From Brevibacterium siliguriense (GTDB taxonomy: Bacteria; Actinomycetota; Actinomycetes; Actinomycetales; Brevibacteriaceae), in the NCBI RefSeq assembly GCF_900105315.1, contig NZ_LT629766.1, positions 992,001-1,056,000 of the forward strand: a stretch of 64,000 bases of DNA, given 5' to 3'. Positions 52,877-62,041 of the stretch are shown here, piece by piece (position 1 is the stretch's first letter; each line of letters starts with the position of its first letter). Made by a program: the position numbers and the translations under genes. Under the pieces are notes generated by a model, which was given only the letters and a program-made list of their open reading frames with translations, did no database searches and was not told where the DNA came from.

Positions 52877-52945
52877 TCGCCGAGGCGGCCGCCCGCCCCG
52901 TACGTCAGTTCACCGACGTACGGGGACGGGGAACCGCCTCGGCGA
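52877..52945. other. Large nested hairpin between grpE and dnaJ
   Basis: Outer arms TCGCCGAGGCGG (52877-52888) and CCGCCTCGGCGA (52934-52945) and inner arms CCCCGTACGTC (52896-52906) and GACGTACGGGG (52915-52925) are all perfect, with an eight-base loop. The structure begins 13 bases after grpE and ends 99 bases before dnaJ. It may attenuate or process the operon mRNA. The outer arms carry the GCCGCCTCGGCG motif seen widely in this window. Confidence 0.7.
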
Positions 52946-53044
52946 CGGTCCGGATCTTCGGGGCTTTGCCCCGGCGATGCGGATTGTGAGAGGACAAGTG
53001 AATACCGTGATGACTGGATTGTTTGGAAGGAAAGGAGGTGCCAG

Positions 53045-54061
53045 GTGAATACCGGACCTCAGAATGATTGGTTCGACAAGGACTTCTACAAAACCCTCGG
53101 CGTCTCCAAGGATGCTTCCGATGCCGAGATCAAGAAGGCCTATCGCAAACTCGCACGCAAGTATCACCCGGACGCCAACCCCGGTGATGAGAAGGCCGAA
53201 GAGAAGTTCAAGGAGATCGGCCAGGCCCACCAGGTGCTCTCCGACAAGGAATCCCGGGCCCAGTACGATCAGGTCCGAGCCATGGGCGGCGGTGCTCGGT
53301 TCAGCGCCGGTGCAGGCGGACCCGGCGGTGCTGCCGGCGGCGGATTCGACGACGTGTTCTCCGACCTCTTCGGAGGCGGCGGACGGACTCGGACCCGCAC
53401 GACCTACGGCGGCGGGGGCGACGTTCCCCCGGACCTGGCGGATCTGCTCGGCGGATTCGGCGGAGGCTTCGGCGGTGGCGGCGGATACGGCGGGTACCAG
53501 CCCCCGGTCAAGGGCGGCGACATCAAGTCGAGCACGACGCTGTCATTCACCGAAGCCATCGACGGCGCCTCGGTGAAGCTGAACATGCCCGGCGGGAAGC
53601 CGCTGACCGTGCGCACCCCGATCGGGGTCAAAGACGGACAGAAGATCCGCCTGGCCGGCAAGGGCAAGACCAGCCCCAACGGCGGCGAGAACGGTGACGT
53701 CATCCTCACCGTGCACGTGAGCCCGCACCCGGTCTTCACCCGCGACGGTGACAACCTGCGGATGGATCTGCCGATCAGCTTCGACGAGGCGACCCTCGGT
53801 GCCGAGGTCAAGGTGCCGACCCTGGGCGGAATGCCCGTCAAGGTCAAGGTCGCACCGGGGACGCCTTCAGGGCGGACCCTGCGTGTGCGCGGCAAGGGCG
53901 TGAAGACGAAGAAGGGCACCGGAGATCTGCTGGCGACAGTCGAGATCGTGTCGCCGAAGAACTTGTCCAGGGAAGCCAAGCAGGCGGTCGAATCGTTCAA
54001 GGCTGCCACCGAAGGTGAGGATCCACGCGCTGGCTTGCTGGACAAAGCCAAGGCCAGTTGA
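53045..54061 (+). CDS. dnaJ: DnaJ-family chaperone lacking the zinc-finger domain
   Basis: A 338-residue co-chaperone. The J domain (about 10-75) has the HPD triad in [10 protein letters not shown]; a Gly-rich region (about 80-150) follows; then the C-terminal peptide-binding domains ([18 protein letters not shown] onward). The four CxxCxGxG zinc repeats of classical DnaJ are absent, so it is the type II (CbpA/DnaJ1-like) form seen in many actinobacterial dnaK operons. GTG start with AAAGGAGG seven bases or so upstream. hspR follows after 14 bases. Confidence 0.93.
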   Translation: MNTGPQNDWFDKDFYKTLGVSKDASDAEIKKAYRKLARKYHPDANPGDEKAEEKFKEIGQAHQVLSDKESRAQYDQVRAMGGGARFSAGAGGPGGAAGGGFDDVFSDLFGGGGRTRTRTTYGGGGDVPPDLADLLGGFGGGFGGGGGYGGYQPPVKGGDIKSSTTLSFTEAIDGASVKLNMPGGKPLTVRTPIGVKDGQKIRLAGKGKTSPNGGENGDVILTVHVSPHPVFTRDGDNLRMDLPISFDEATLGAEVKVPTLGGMPVKVKVAPGTPSGRTLRVRGKGVKTKKGTGDLLATVEIVSPKNLSREAKQAVESFKAATEGEDPRAGLLDKAKAS

Positions 54062-54075
54062 GGTGGTGAATCACA

Positions 54076-54516
54076 ATGCACATTTCATCGAGTGCGGCGG
54101 TGTATGTCATCTCGGTGGCAGCGGATCTGGCGGGCATGCACCCGCAGACGCTGCGGCAGTATGACCGCCTGGGTCTCGTCACTCCGGAACGCACCGCGGG
54201 CCGGGGGCGACGCTACTCCGGAAAGGACATCGCCAAGCTGCGACTGATCCAGCAGCTGTCGCAGGACGAGGGAGTCAACCTCGTCGGGATCAAGAAGATC
54301 ATCGACCTGCAGAATCAGGTCGATGCGCTCAAGAGCCGCAATGAGGAGCTTGAGGACGAGGTGCGGACCCGCAGATCGGCGCAGGAACGCGATGCACGCG
54401 TCTTTGCAGCCGGCACCGTGGGCGGGGACGTCGTCTCGATCTCGCGCGGACGTCGCCCGCAGGGCCGTCCGGAACCAGGAGCCCTGGTGCTGTACAACCG
54501 GTACCGACGCGGCTGA
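54076..54516 (+). CDS. hspR: Heat-shock repressor HspR (MerR family)
   Basis: A 146-residue MerR-like repressor. The winged helix-turn-helix (VISVAADLAGMHPQTLRQYDRLGLVTPERT, then RGRRYSGKDIAKLRLIQQL) occupies about 10-75, followed by a coiled-coil dimerisation helix. No metal or drug-binding domain is present. It binds HAIR sites, two of which lie before dnaK, forming a feedback loop. Confidence 0.95.
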   Translation: MHISSSAAVYVISVAADLAGMHPQTLRQYDRLGLVTPERTAGRGRRYSGKDIAKLRLIQQLSQDEGVNLVGIKKIIDLQNQVDALKSRNEELEDEVRTRRSAQERDARVFAAGTVGGDVVSISRGRRPQGRPEPGALVLYNRYRRG

Positions 54517-54531
54517 GATAAACACAATAAC

Positions 54532-54565
54532 GAAGAGCGCAGACCCGAACGGGTCTGCGCTCTTC
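54532..54565. terminator. Strong terminator between hspR and the LPRTG gene
   Basis: GAAGAGCGCAGACCC (54532-54546) and GGGTCTGCGCTCTTC (54551-54565) pair perfectly over a GAAC loop, serving the convergent genes. A further perfect 16-bp palindrome, GAGCTCTGCAGAGCTC, lies at 54578-54593. Confidence 0.85.
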
Positions 54566-54605
54566 TCAGTTCGCGTCGAGCTCTGCAGAGCTCAGGCGGT
54601 CGCTA

Positions 54606-55933
54606 TCAGATCTCAGCGGGATCCTGGGCCACCTTCTTGCGGCGCATGGTCATGGCGACTGCAACTCCACCGATGAGGAGGAGGCCGGCGCCGCCGACGA
54701 GGCCGGTCAGCTCGGTACCGGTGCGAGGCAGGTCGCCCCCGTTGCCGGCATCACCGTTGTCGCCTTCGTCGTTTCCGCCATTGCCGTCTTCGTTTCCGTC
54801 GCCGCCACCGGCATTCGGATCCTCCTCGACCGAGAAGTCACCGGTCAGTTCGTCATCGCCGCAGGTGACGGTGACATCGTAATCGCCGACGTAGGCCGAG
54901 GCATTGGACGCGCTGGTGCCGTAGACGTTGACGTTGGCCTTGCCTTCGTCGTCAGCCTGAACGGTCTTGTCGAAGGCGGTGACGCTCGATTCGCCCTTGG
55001 GGGTAACGAGGAAGCGGACGTCTTCACCGGGCTCGCAGTTCTCGACGGCGAGGGTGACACCCTTGTCTTCCTTGACGAAGTCAGCGGGGGTGATCGACTC
55101 GGGGAGACGGTCAACGTGGCTTCTTCAGCAGGAGTTGTGGGGTCCTCGGTCTTGTCTTCGGTGATGGTGAAGCCCTGAGCCGGGGAGTTGGTCTTGGTCG
55201 CCTGGTCGACGCCCCAGACGGTGTAGTCGCCGGCCGGAAGTGCGTCGTCGCCCTCGAACTTCAGGGTTGCGGAGACTTTGCCCTCGTTGTCGGCTTCGAC
55301 TTCCTTGGTTGCGAAGGGTGACTGTGCGGTGCCGCCCACGACGGTGACCTTGCCGCCGGGGGTGAAGCCCTCACCGGTGACCGTGATGCCGTTCTTCGCG
55401 AAATCGCTCTGCGAGATCTCGTCGGTGTTGAGCGAGACCTTCGGATCCGCCTCGGGAGCCTCGGGCTCGTCGGTGTCATCGACAACGTTGAAGCTCAGTC
55501 CGTCGTAGGTGCGCTGCTCACCATCGCGAGTGATCGTGACGGAGAAATCAACCGTACCGTTTTCGATGTCCTCGGCGGGCTGAGTGGAGTAGATGTTGTA
55601 TTCGAAGTTATCGCCCTCAGCAGTTCCAGCTTCGCCGGTGAGCGAATCCGAGATCTTGTCTCCGGCTTCAAGGCCGGTGATCGTGACGACGATACCCTTG
55701 TCCTTGTTGGCGAGATCCTCGGCAGTGATTTCCTTGGGGGAGGTCGTCACCTTTGCCTCGATAGCCTGCGCATCAGCCTCAGGTGATTCAGACGCAGTGC
55801 TTTCCTGGGCGTCGCCGGAGTTCTTGACGACAGAGTGCGAGTAGTTGACCGAGCCGGGGGCAGCGATGACTGGGGATGCGGCCAGGCCGGTGATGGCGAT
55901 GGCCACCGCGGGGGCGAGGGCGAGCTTCTTCAT
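54606..55933 (-). pseudogene. LPRTG-anchored surface protein, frameshifted
   Basis: A gene for a sortase-anchored wall protein of about 442 residues if repaired. It has a signal peptide (MKKLALAPAVAIAITGLAAS), Ig-like repeat domains rich in Asp/Glu/Thr, then LPRTG, a hydrophobic segment and an RRKK tail. Around 55098-55104 one base is missing: before it the frame gives TLTVSP, and shifting by one restores a sequence parallel to the downstream paralogue (ITPADFVKEDKGVTLAVENC). As written, the frame shifts and the anchor is lost. It may be real decay, phase variation or a sequencing error. A 291-base block is shared with the next gene. Confidence 0.75.
55154..55444 (-). repeat. Direct repeat, copy A, shared by the two LPRTG genes
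   Basis: This 291-base block is nearly identical (about five differences by eye) to 57012-57302. It encodes one Ig-like domain (PKVSLNTDEISQS onward to GFTITED). The strong DNA identity points to recent duplication or gene conversion. Confidence 0.85.
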
Positions 55934-56017
55934 GTATTTCCTTAGAAAATTACAGCTGGGTGTGAAGTATTACGAATGTAACAGTAATGCAACATTCACC
56001 ACACGCATAGTTGTGTT

Positions 56018-56029
56018 CGTTTTGTTCAG
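56018..56029 (-). promoter_or_regulatory. Shared 12-bp element upstream of the first LPRTG gene
   Basis: CGTTTTGTTCAG on the plus strand (CTGAACAAAACG toward the gene), 85-96 bases before the start at 55933. The same 12-mer lies 83-94 bases before the second LPRTG gene (58390-58401). Probably a promoter or activator site common to both. Confidence 0.5.
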
Positions 56030-56111
56030 TGCTGGCTTCGGCCCTGTCGCAGAGTTCATTCTCCATTCATCCTGACCGCCCGATTCGTCGCGGACTGCAG
56101 AGCAGAAGGAA

Positions 56112-56139
56112 GGGCGGCTCAGCGTGTGCTGGGCCGCCC
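56112..56139 (-). terminator. Terminator of the second LPRTG gene
   Basis: GGGCGGCTCAGC (56112-56123) and GCTGGGCCGCCC (56128-56139) form a 12-bp stem with one mismatch and a four-base loop; TTCCTTCT follows on the minus strand. It lies 35 bases past the stop codon at 56175. Confidence 0.8.
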
Positions 56140-56174
56140 CTCCGAATCGATCCAGGCTGTCCGCCTGGCTCGGA

Positions 56175-58307
56175 TCAGAAGCTCGTCGGAGTCTGACCGA
56201 ATTTGTTCTTGCGGCCGGTCAGTGCGATCGCGGCACCACCGACGAGGAGGAGCAGGGCTCCCGTCGTCAGTCCGCCGAGGTCGGCTCCGGTGCGAGGCAG
56301 CTGGCTTCCGTCGTCTCCACCGTTACCGGCATTTCCGTTGTCGCCGCCTCCGGAGCCGCCGCCGTTGGCACCTTCGGTGACTGTGAAGGAGTCCTTCATG
56401 GTGTCATCGCCGCAGGTCGCGGTTGCGGTGTACGCACCGACGTAGGCGGAGACATCCGACGAGGTGCCGAAGACGTTGACGGAGGCATTGCCTTCGTCGT
56501 CAGCCTTGACGGTGTTCTCGTAAGCCGTGACGTTGATGCCCTTCGGGTTGACCTCGAAGTGGACATCTGCGCCGGGCTCGCAGTTCTCGACGGCGAGGGT
56601 GACGCCCTTCTTCTCATTGGCGAAGTCCGCTGCCTCAACCGTCTTCGGTGAGACCTTGAAGGTCGCCTCGGCGGGTGCCTCGGTCTCGCCGTCGTCACCG
56701 TCATCTTCGCCGACAACGTTGATGTTGCCTTTGAGGGTCTCCGACTCGGTGCCCTCACGGTCGATGGCGACAGTGAACGGAACCTTGCCGACCTCGAGAC
56801 TGTCCGGGTTGCCTCGGTAGTAGAGGTGGAGCTTGTAGTCTCCGTCAGCCTCTGCGGTCTCGCTCTTGCCGGTGAGCGAGTCGGTGATCGTGTCGCCCTT
56901 CTTCACGCCGGAGACGGTGACGGTCACGCCCTTGTCCCTGTTGGCGAGATCCTCGGCGGTGATCTCCTTGGGATCGACCGTGAGCGAGGCGTCGATCGGA
57001 TCGACAGCGTCGTCTTCGGTGATGGTGAAGCCCTGAGCCGGGGAGTTGGTCTTGGTTGCCTGGTCGACGCCCCAGACGGTGTAGTCGCCGGCCGGAAGTG
57101 CGTCGTCGCCCTCGAACTTCAGGGTTGCGGAGACTTTGCCCTCGCCGTCGGCTTCGACTTCTTTGGTTGCGAAGGGTGACTGTGCGGTGCCGCCCACGAC
57201 GGTGACCTTGCCGCCGGGGGTGAAGCCCTCACCGGTGACCGTGATGCCGTTCTTCGCGAACTCGCTCTGCGAGATCTCGTCGGTGTTGAGCGAGACCTTC
57301 GGGTCGATTTCCGCGACCTCATCGACGACGTTGATTTCGCCGTCAAGGGTCTGTGATTCTTCGCCCTCACGTTCGATGGTGACGGTGAAGTCGACGGGAC
57401 CCTCTTCGAGGTCTGCTGCGTCCCCCTTGTAGTAGATCTTCTTGGAGACGGTAGTGCCTGAGGCGGTCTCGGACTCTTCGGTCAGCGAATCAGTGACTGT
57501 GTCGCCTTCTTCAAGACCGGTGACCGTGACGTTGACGCCCTTGGTCTCATCTGCGAGATCCTCAGCGGTGATCTCGTCCGGGGAGACGGAAAGCGAAGCG
57601 TCGATGGCCGCCTGGAGGTCGACCTCGGCGGTGCCGGCGACGTTCTTGCTGTCGGCGCCGTCCCGCTGCACCTGGACGGCGAAGGAAACCGACTCCTGCG
57701 TGACCTCTTTGGCAGAGCGCAGCTTCAATATTGCGGTCGAGCCCTGAGCGGTCGTGGCAGGGCCGGTGAGGCCGGACTTTGCCGAAACCTTGTCGCCCTT
57801 CTCGAGGCCGGTGACCTTGACAGTCACGCCTTCCTCGGCGAGTTCTTCGGCCGTGACCTCGCCCGAGGTCACCTGCACCGAGGCGTTGATCGGATTGGCC
57901 TTGTCCTCAGACTTGTCGTCGTCCTTGACGTCCTTGTCCTCGTCCTTGGGGGCAGGGGCAGGCTTCGGATCGACCTTCTTCGGCGGCTTCTTGGCGTCGT
58001 CCTTCTTGTCCGCCTTGTCCTCGGCCGTCTTCTTCTTGTCAGCGGCCTTCTTGGCTGCTTCGGCCTTCTCCTCGGCCTTCTTTTCGGCGGCCGCCTTCTC
58101 TGCCTTGGCCTTCTTCTCTGCCTCAGCCTTCTCAGCAGCGGCCTTCTTGGCTTCTTCCTTCTTGAGCTTCTCGGCTTCGGCCTTCTTCTGCTCGGCGGAC
58201 TGCGATGAGGTCGACTGGGCAGACGTCGATTCCGCAGCAGCGACCGGGCTCGCGACAAGCCCGGTGAAAGCGAGCGCGACTGCCGGCGCGAGGATGATCT
58301 TCTTCAT
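56175..58307 (-). CDS. LPRTG-anchored surface protein with coiled-coil head and Ig-like repeats
   Basis: A 710-residue secreted, wall-anchored protein. After a signal peptide (MKKIILAPAVALAFTGLVAS) comes a Lys/Ala/Glu coiled-coil region (about 40-110), then a Lys/Pro/Asp-rich linker, and five or so Ig-like domains with the recurring pattern DEITAEDLADETKGVNVTVTG. A cysteine-bearing domain (AVENCEPGADV ... TATCGDD) precedes a Gly/Asn/Asp linker and the sortase signal LPRTG (670-674), hydrophobic segment and RKNK tail. It may act in adhesion or as a wall spacer. The gene is followed on the same strand by its frameshifted paralogue. No sortase gene is in the window. Confidence 0.87.
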   Translation of the reverse strand: MKKIILAPAVALAFTGLVASPVAAAESTSAQSTSSQSAEQKKAEAEKLKKEEAKKAAAEKAEAEKKAKAEKAAAEKKAEEKAEAAKKAADKKKTAEDKADKKDDAKKPPKKVDPKPAPAPKDEDKDVKDDDKSEDKANPINASVQVTSGEVTAEELAEEGVTVKVTGLEKGDKVSAKSGLTGPATTAQGSTAILKLRSAKEVTQESVSFAVQVQRDGADSKNVAGTAEVDLQAAIDASLSVSPDEITAEDLADETKGVNVTVTGLEEGDTVTDSLTEESETASGTTVSKKIYYKGDAADLEEGPVDFTVTIEREGEESQTLDGEINVVDEVAEIDPKVSLNTDEISQSEFAKNGITVTGEGFTPGGKVTVVGGTAQSPFATKEVEADGEGKVSATLKFEGDDALPAGDYTVWGVDQATKTNSPAQGFTITEDDAVDPIDASLTVDPKEITAEDLANRDKGVTVTVSGVKKGDTITDSLTGKSETAEADGDYKLHLYYRGNPDSLEVGKVPFTVAIDREGTESETLKGNINVVGEDDGDDGETEAPAEATFKVSPKTVEAADFANEKKGVTLAVENCEPGADVHFEVNPKGINVTAYENTVKADDEGNASVNVFGTSSDVSAYVGAYTATATCGDDTMKDSFTVTEGANGGGSGGGDNGNAGNGGDDGSQLPRTGADLGGLTTGALLLLVGGAAIALTGRKNKFGQTPTSF
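57012..57302 (-). repeat. Direct repeat, copy B, shared by the two LPRTG genes
   Basis: Near-identical to 55154-55444, lying 1858 bases away in the same orientation. Recombination between the copies would fuse the two surface-protein genes in frame. Confidence 0.85.
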
Positions 58308-58389
58308 TGGAGTGCCTTCAATCTCTGTGGCGAGGGGTGTGATACGGCACTCATCCTAGGTTCTGAGGGTTTTCCAAACTATTTCTGTA

Positions 58390-58401
58390 CGTTTTGTTCA
58401 G
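58390..58401 (-). promoter_or_regulatory. Shared 12-bp element upstream of the second LPRTG gene
   Basis: CGTTTTGTTCAG again, 83-94 bases before the start at 58307; see 56018-56029. The flanking bases (TAC or TTC before, then A/T-rich) are only partly alike, so the 12-mer itself seems to be conserved. Confidence 0.5.
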
Positions 58402-58529
58402 GTTTAAAAGCGGTAACACTTGGGTGGATTTCTTTAACCATCTCGTGACCTACTCGTCGGTAAAAGAATGACTGTCGCGGCCGCCTCGGCGAGAGGGAGC
58501 GCCGGCCGCGCGAACTCAGCGATTCCGAC

Positions 58530-59645
58530 CTAGACCGGCCACGCCTCGGCGCGGATCTGCTTGCGCTGTTCGACAGTCGGCACTCGGACGGTCAGGGCCG
58601 AGGGATCGACCTCCATCTCGAGGTACGACGACTGCCCCAGCGGATCCCCGTCGAGTTGAATATCAACGTCGTCACCGGCTTCGACGACGACCTTGCGGCA
58701 CTTCCGAATATTCGTGTGCAGCCCGCGTGAGGCTCGACGGCCGGCGATCGACGCGAGCACGCCGACCCACTGCCCGAGGTTCTTCGGGCTGACGATGAGC
58801 ACGTCGAGCATGCCGTCGTCGATGACCGCCTGCGGCAGCAGTTGGATGCCGCCCTGCAGCCGGCCGCAATTGCCGCCGAGGACCGAGCGCACCCTCGCCG
58901 AGATCCGATATTCGTCGTCGAACGTGACCTTTACATGACTGGGTTTGCCGGTGAGCTTCCGCGATCCCGCTTCGACATAGGCGAGCCATCCGAGTCGCGC
59001 CTTGAGATCATCGCTGGTGTCGGCCATGACCGCGGCATCGAATCCGAGCCCGGTCATCACGGTGAAGATATGGGTGTCGCCGTCCGGGGCGGTCTTCGCC
59101 TTCCCCACGTCGATCTCCCGGTTGCGCCCCCACAGGGCGATCCGCAGCGCCCACTCCGTCTTATCGAGGACGAGATCGATATTGCGTGCGAGCAGGTTTC
59201 CCGTTCCCAGCGGCACGATCCCCATCGGAGTCGAAGTTCCCGCCAGCGCCGAGGCGACCGCGCGGATTGTCCCGTCACCGCCGGCGGCGATGACGACGTC
59301 GACCCCCTCGTCGAGGGCGCGGGTGGCGGCTCCCTCACCCGAGTCGTCGACGGTGGTCTCGAGCACGAGCGGAGGGCTCCATCCCTCGAAACGGCAGATC
59401 GCCTCGGCGGTGGAGGACAGATTGTGGACATCGGTCTTCGTGGGATTGACGATGAGTGCGGCACGGTACCGGGCGGAATCATCGACGACTTCGTCGGAGA
59501 GGTTCGCCGGGTGGGCATAGCGTCTCATCGTGTTGAGGGCGCGACGAACGCCGGTGCGGCGGCCGATGAGGAACGCGGCCACGAGCACAGCGAGTGCGCC
59601 GATGATGATGACCCAGGTCATCAGGGGATCCAACTCGATGATCAT
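58530..59645 (-). CDS. Diacylglycerol kinase-family lipid kinase
   Basis: A 371-residue protein. One N-terminal membrane helix (about 8-30) is followed by the DAGK catalytic domain: ALIVNPTKTD, AAGGDGTIRAVASAL (nucleotide-binding GGDG) and IVPLGTGNLLARN. The second domain contains GLGFDAAVMADT and GGIQLLPQAVIDDGMLDVLIV, as in DgkB/YegS proteins. The likely reaction is ATP-dependent phosphorylation of diacylglycerol or a related lipid. Start codon: ATG 59645 is chosen; an upstream TTG at 59672 would add nine residues. It is divergent from serS with 81 bases between. Confidence 0.86.
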   Translation of the reverse strand: MIIELDPLMTWVIIIGALAVLVAAFLIGRRTGVRRALNTMRRYAHPANLSDEVVDDSARYRAALIVNPTKTDVHNLSSTAEAICRFEGWSPPLVLETTVDDSGEGAATRALDEGVDVVIAAGGDGTIRAVASALAGTSTPMGIVPLGTGNLLARNIDLVLDKTEWALRIALWGRNREIDVGKAKTAPDGDTHIFTVMTGLGFDAAVMADTSDDLKARLGWLAYVEAGSRKLTGKPSHVKVTFDDEYRISARVRSVLGGNCGRLQGGIQLLPQAVIDDGMLDVLIVSPKNLGQWVGVLASIAGRRASRGLHTNIRKCRKVVVEAGDDVDIQLDGDPLGQSSYLEMEVDPSALTVRVPTVEQRKQIRAEAWPV

Positions 59646-59726
59646 GGCCCAAATGTACAGTGCGGAACTCAAACGCGAGCTGAGGGTCGAATATCGAAAA
59701 CAGGCCCGGCCCGTTAAGCTGAGAGG

Positions 59727-61007
59727 GTGATCGATCTAGCGCTTCTCAGAGACAACCCGGCCCTGTTCAAGGCATCGCAGGAGGCTCGCGGGGCATCCGT
59801 CGAGCTCATTGACGAGGTCATCGCCGCCGATTCTGCTCGTCGTGCGGCCATCACCGCCTTCGAAGACGCACGTGCGGATCAGAAGTCCTTCTCCTCTCAG
59901 ATTGCGAAGGCGGCGAAGGAGGACAAGCCGGCACTCATCGCTGAAGGCAAGGCGAAGTCCGAGGCCGTGAAGTCGCTGTCCGCGGAGTCCGAAGAAGCCA
60001 CTTTCGCCTTCGACCAGCTCGTATCGAAGGTCCCGAACCTCATCATCGACGGCATCCCGTCGGGCGGCGAAGAGAACTTCGTGACGCTCAAGACCGTCGG
60101 CGAGCCCCGCGACTTCACCCCGGACGGCTTCGAACCGCTCGACCACCTCGAGATCGGCGAGAAGCTCAAGGCCATCGACACCGCCCGTGGCACAAAGGTC
60201 TCCGGATCGCGCTTCCATTACCTCACCGGATTCGGTGCGAAGCTCGAGATGGCTCTGCTCAACCTCGCGCGTGACGTCGCCGAGGAAGCCGGATTCAGCC
60301 CGACCATCACCCCGACCCTCGTTCGTCCTGAAGTCATGCGGGGCACCGGCTTCCTCGGCGAGCACGCCGACGAGGTCTACCGCCTCGAAGCCGACGACCT
60401 GTTCCTCGTCGGCACCTCCGAGGTGCCACTGGCCGGTTACCACATGGACGAGATCATCGACCTGACCGACGGTCCGCTGCGCTACGCCGGAATCTCCTCT
60501 TGCTACCGCCGTGAGGCCGGTTCCTATGGCAAGGACACCCGCGGAATCATCCGCGTCCACCAGTTCCAGAAGGTCGAGATGTTCGCCTACGTCCCGGTCG
60601 AGGGCGCCGAGGCCGAACATGAGCGGATGCTGTCGCTGCAGGAGAAGATGCTCGGACTGTGCGAGCTGCCCTACCGAGTCATCGATACCGCCGCCGGCGA
60701 CCTCGGCGATTCGGCCGCCCGGAAATTCGACTGTGAAGCCTGGGTGCCGACCCAGGGCACCTACCGCGAACTGACCTCGACGTCGAACTGCACGACCTTC
60801 CAGGCCCGGCGTCTGCAGATCCGCGAACGCCGCGAGGGTTCGACCCGCCCTGTGGCCACCCTCAACGGAACCATGGCCAACACCCGTTGGCTGGTGCCGA
60901 TCCTCGAGAACCATCAGCAGGCGGACGGCTCGGTCACGGTGCCGGAGGCACTGCGGCCCTACCTCGGCGGGATGACCGCCCAGGGGCCGGAAGGCCCGCG
61001 CTTCTGA
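59727..61007 (+). CDS. serS: Seryl-tRNA synthetase
   Basis: A 426-residue class II synthetase that charges tRNA-Ser. The N-terminal coiled-coil arm (about 25-100) is followed by the catalytic core: the motif 2 region [23 protein letters not shown] and the motif 3 region [22 protein letters not shown]. The motif [14 protein letters not shown] binds serine. GTG start at 59727; the AGAGG just upstream is a weak signal, and TTAAGCT at 59714-59720 may be part of a promoter giving a near-leaderless mRNA. Confidence 0.96.
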   Translation: MIDLALLRDNPALFKASQEARGASVELIDEVIAADSARRAAITAFEDARADQKSFSSQIAKAAKEDKPALIAEGKAKSEAVKSLSAESEEATFAFDQLVSKVPNLIIDGIPSGGEENFVTLKTVGEPRDFTPDGFEPLDHLEIGEKLKAIDTARGTKVSGSRFHYLTGFGAKLEMALLNLARDVAEEAGFSPTITPTLVRPEVMRGTGFLGEHADEVYRLEADDLFLVGTSEVPLAGYHMDEIIDLTDGPLRYAGISSCYRREAGSYGKDTRGIIRVHQFQKVEMFAYVPVEGAEAEHERMLSLQEKMLGLCELPYRVIDTAAGDLGDSAARKFDCEAWVPTQGTYRELTSTSNCTTFQARRLQIRERREGSTRPVATLNGTMANTRWLVPILENHQQADGSVTVPEALRPYLGGMTAQGPEGPRF

Positions 61008-61130
61008 GGCTGTGTCGGATCGCGGGGCACTGACCGTTCGGCGGAACTGAGCGGAACATGGTTGGGTTCGGCCGCCTCGGCGCCGGTAGGAACGACGATA
61101 AGAGAATCTACGAATACGTTGGGAGACACA

Positions 61131-61979
61131 TTGACCCCGCACCTCATCGCACTCGATGTCGACGGCACGATCGTCGGCTACGACGGATCCCTGTCGGAGT
61201 CGGTGAAGCAGGTGCTCGATCGGCTCGCCGAGGATGGTCACCATCTCGTGATCTCCACCGGCCGTGCCCTGCCGGGTGCGCTCGAGGTCGTCCACGCGCT
61301 CGATCTCAAGCACGGTTTCATCGTGTGCTCGAACGGGTCCGTCGTCGTCCGCCTCGACCCGGAGCTGCCGTTGGGGTGGGAGATGCACCATGTGGTGTCG
61401 TTCGACCCGAAGGATGCGCTCGAGCAGATGCACGCGGCGCTGCCGACGGCGCTGTTCCTCGTCGAGGATCCGGACCTGCACCGGTGGGCGTCCGGAGCCT
61501 TCCCGGTCGGTGAACTCGCCGAATCGGACACTCTCGACATCGTCGACTTCGAAGCGCTGCTGACCAAGCGGGCCACCCGCATCGTCATGCGCGAGGTCAA
61601 TGGCACCGCCGAGGAGTTCGCGGCCGCTGTGGACTCGCTCGGACTCCATGAGGTCAGCTACTCGGTGGGGTGGAGCAACTGGCTCGACATCGCTCCGGAC
61701 GGGGTCTCGAAGGCCAGCGGTCTGGAGATCGTGGCGGAGGAGCTCGGAGTCGAGCATGCGCACACCGTGGGTGCCGGCGACGGACTCAACGACCTCGAGA
61801 TGATCGAATGGGTCGAACACGGAATCGTCATGGGTCAGTCGAAGGATGAGCTCAAGGTGCACGCGAGCGTGGTCACCGACTCGGTCGCCGATGATGGCTT
61901 GGCCACCGCCCTCGTCGATTACTTCACCCTCGACCCACGCCTGCTCGACGCGGAGGGAACCACCAACACCCGCCCCTAA
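61131..61979 (+). CDS. HAD-superfamily (Cof-type) phosphatase
   Basis: A 282-residue phosphatase. Motif I is ALDVDGTIVGYDG, motif II VISTGRAL, motif III the Lys region DGVSKASGLEI and motif IV GAGDGLNDLEMIEWV; a C2-type cap lies between. TTG at 61131 is preferred because GGGAG lies just before it and the protein then begins normally at LTPHLIALDVDG; further upstream codons look non-coding. The substrate is probably a sugar phosphate or cofactor phosphate. A palindromic repeat directly follows. Confidence 0.85.
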   Translation: MTPHLIALDVDGTIVGYDGSLSESVKQVLDRLAEDGHHLVISTGRALPGALEVVHALDLKHGFIVCSNGSVVVRLDPELPLGWEMHHVVSFDPKDALEQMHAALPTALFLVEDPDLHRWASGAFPVGELAESDTLDIVDFEALLTKRATRIVMREVNGTAEEFAAAVDSLGLHEVSYSVGWSNWLDIAPDGVSKASGLEIVAEELGVEHAHTVGAGDGLNDLEMIEWVEHGIVMGQSKDELKVHASVVTDSVADDGLATALVDYFTLDPRLLDAEGTTNTRP

Positions 61980-61982
61980 TTA

Positions 61983-62038
61983 CTACCTGACGGCGGCCCA
62001 GCTACCTCGCGCAAGGTTGCTGGGCCGCCGTCAGGTAG
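61983..62038. repeat. Palindromic repeat, copy 3 (between two HAD genes)
   Basis: Arms 61983-62007 and 62014-62038 (25 bases) match with one mismatch around CGCGCA. The core is CTACCTGACGGCGGCCCAG, differing by one base from the other two copies, and the stem keeps pairing because the change is compensated in the opposite arm. It lies three bases after one stop codon and three before the other, between convergent genes. Confidence 0.88.
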
Positions 62039-62041
62039 CAA

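Noticed and set aside
59736..61862. A 708-codon open frame on the minus strand opposite serS and the HAD gene
   Set aside because: It spans two well-supported plus-strand genes and their gap and resembles nothing. Long antisense frames are common at this GC content.
35111..62038. CRISPR array made of the palindromic repeats
   Set aside because: The three copies are kilobases apart, have no regular spacers, and no cas-like gene is present.
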